DNA of 5,611 bases from AG41 sp965653495. GTDB lineage: Bacteria > Gemmatimonadota > Gemmatimonadetes > Gemmatimonadales > GWC2-71-9. This document shows, piece after piece, positions 4,781-5,611 of the stretch. Every line of letters starts with the position of its first letter. The first letter of the stretch is position 1. The position numbers and the translations under genes were made by a program. The stretch lies in contig CBFHAJ010000205.1 in NCBI GenBank assembly GCA_965653495.1, forward strand, positions 1 to 5,611, given 5' to 3'. A model generated the notes under the pieces. It saw only the letters and a list, made by a program, of their open reading frames with translations. It did not search any database and was not told the DNA's origin.

Positions 4781-5048
4781 GACAATTGCGGATTGCGGAT
4801 TGAGAACCGACCGGCTTAGAGCGATCAACGCGCCGCAGCGTGTCCAAGTCGAGGTTGGTTTGAATCGGCTTCCCACGACGGTCGGATACCAGGCGATCGA
4901 ATCGTTGGGAGAGATCTGGCTCATCGACGACGAATGGTGGCGACAGCACATCTCTCGCCGCTATATCGAGGCGATCCTGGCGGGCGGCAAGCACGTGGTG
5001 TTGTTCGAGGATTTCGTAATGGGAGAGTGGTGGATACAACGTCCCTAG
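4770..5048 (+). CDS. DUF6504-like small protein between imuB and dnaE2
   Basis: This 92-residue protein has a compact C-terminal domain: RVQVEVGLNRLPTTVGYQ, GEIWLIDDEWWRQHISRRYIE, GGKHVVLFEDFVMGEWW. The Trp-rich pattern, with a WW-R-I-R-Y run and then a strand-rich LFxDxxxGxWW, resembles the DUF6504 proteins found beside mutasome genes in actinobacteria. I place it there tentatively, and its function is not known. ATG at 4770 overlaps the end of imuB (ATGAACCGTGA), so translation is probably coupled. The next residues (ETIADCGLR) are encoded by the left heptamer repeat and are probably not part of the fold; TTG at 4800 would be an alternative start. The gene lies between two 20-bp inverted repeats. 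dnaE2 follows after 45 nt. The association suggests an accessory role in translesion synthesis, by context only. Confidence 0.75.
   Translation: MNRETIADCGLRTDRLRAINAPQRVQVEVGLNRLPTTVGYQAIESLGEIWLIDDEWWRQHISRRYIEAILAGGKHVVLFEDFVMGEWWIQRP
4782..4801 (+). repeat. Left arm of a 20-bp inverted repeat, heptamer family
   Basis: ACAATTGCGGATTGCGGATT contains two GCGGATT units. Its exact reverse complement is at 5074-5093. It starts two bases after the imuB stop codon and is read through as codons 5-11 of the small gene. Confidence 0.9.
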
Positions 5049-5063
5049 GTCGCTCTTCAAATT

Positions 5064-5093
5064 CGCAATCCGAAATCCGCAATCCGCAATTGT
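5064..5093 (+). repeat. Right arm: heptamer repeat ending at the dnaE2 start codon
   Basis: Four 7-bp units (CGCAATC-CGAAATC-CGCAATC-CGCAATT) run from 5064 to 5091. Bases 5074-5093 are the exact reverse complement of 4782-4801. The block fills most of the gap between the small gene and dnaE2 and leaves no room for a normal ribosome binding site. Confidence 0.9.
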
Positions 5094-5611
5094 ATGTACA
5101 CCGAGCTCCACTGCCACTCCGCCTTCTCGTTTCTCGACGGCGCCTCGCTCCCCGAGCAGCTCACGCTCACCGCCTCGCAGCTCGGCCTCCCCGCCCTGGC
5201 GCTCACCGACCACAACGGGCTGTACGGCTCGATGGCGTTCGCACAAGCGGCGAAGCAGCACGGCCTGCAGGCGATCACCGGTGCGGAGCTGACGCTCGTC
5301 GACGGCTCGCACGTGACGCTGCTCGCCGAGACACCGGAGGGATACGCCAACTTGTGCCGGCTGATCACGGAGACGCACCTGGGCCAGAAAGACCGGCGCG
5401 ACCCGCGGCTCGACTTCGCGTCGCTCGAGGCGCGGCACGCGGGACTGATCGTGCTCTCCGGCTGTCGCACCGGACTGCTGCCCCAGCTGCTCCAGCGAGA
5501 GGGCGTATCAGCGGCCCGCCGGTTCGTCGAGCGGTGTCGTGCGCTGTTCGGGCACGAGAACTTCTTCGTCGAGCTGCAGCGAAACTACGTTCGCGGCGAC
5601 CGCGCCCTTAC
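5094..5611 (+). CDS. dnaE2: Error-prone DNA polymerase III alpha subunit DnaE2, 3' end cut by window edge
   Basis: The 172 codons present are the N-terminal PHP domain of a C-family polymerase. ELHCHSAFSFLDGAS opens the protein (His6 and His8 of the HxH motif), LALTDHNGLYG follows (Asp39-His40) and then GAELTL (Glu65), all at metal-site positions of the PHP fold. GYANLCRLITETHLG and GLIVLSGCRTGLLPQLL follow. The SFLDGAS opening and the position behind imuB indicate DnaE2, used for synthesis past lesions, rather than the replicative DnaE1; polymerase palm, fingers and the missing clamp-binding evidence lie outside the window. The start is ATG at 5094 because the family begins within a few residues of the ELHCHS motif. 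No ribosome binding site precedes it, only the heptamer repeat, so translation may depend on coupling to the upstream genes. Confidence 0.93.
   Translation, partial: MYTELHCHSAFSFLDGASLPEQLTLTASQLGLPALALTDHNGLYGSMAFAQAAKQHGLQAITGAELTLVDGSHVTLLAETPEGYANLCRLITETHLGQKDRRDPRLDFASLEARHAGLIVLSGCRTGLLPQLLQREGVSAARRFVERCRALFGHENFFVELQRNYVRGDRAL

Noticed and set aside
4713..5438. Leftward open frame of 241 codons opposite the small gene and dnaE2
   Set aside because: It crosses two genes and the repeats, and the real coding strand shows PHP motifs; no domain is seen in this frame.

Overview
This is a high-GC bacterial window, probably from a soil or sediment lineage. The small helix-turn-helix (HTH) protein type in the middle, the CheB-type sensor protein and the ImuB/DnaE2 mutasome together make me think of Gemmatimonadota. 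That is recollection and inference only; no marker gene here fixes the taxonomy.

Layout. (1) 1-611, minus: the N-terminal part of a CheB methylesterase-like protein, cut by the left edge. The motif that normally carries the third catalytic residue has Asn instead of Asp. (2) 672-2358, minus: four small genes of one family, arranged as a duplicated two-gene unit. Each unit has a long gene (HTH plus a conserved C-terminal domain), then a promoter-like gap, then a short gene that has only the C-terminal domain. Three upstream regions share a 15-bp direct-repeat element, GTGCR-N4-GYGCR-G, which looks like an operator. (3) 2456-3412, minus: a complete DUF72 (YecE-like) protein. (4) 3446-3526: a divergent intergenic region with a good sigma-70-like promoter facing right and a 9-bp direct repeat over its -10. 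(5) 3527 to the right edge, plus: an imuB, DUF6504-like, dnaE2 operon for translesion, error-prone DNA synthesis, with dnaE2 cut by the edge. No imuA is next to imuB.

How the genes fit together. The right-hand operon encodes the inactive Y-family adaptor ImuB, a small accessory protein and the error-prone polymerase DnaE2, which together act in damage-induced mutagenesis. A 7-bp tandem repeat (AATCCGC and its complement) occurs three times in this operon: once inside the imuB reading frame, and twice as an exact 20-bp inverted pair around the small gene, with the right copy ending directly before the dnaE2 start codon. The HTH array is the least explained part of the window and the best candidate for an undescribed regulatory system: duplicated regulators, short partners lacking the DNA-binding part, and shared operator-like sites, one of which sits near a G9 tract lying inside the promoter spacer.

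All promoter, operator and terminator calls are by eye. Similarity statements come from reading the translations, not from searches.
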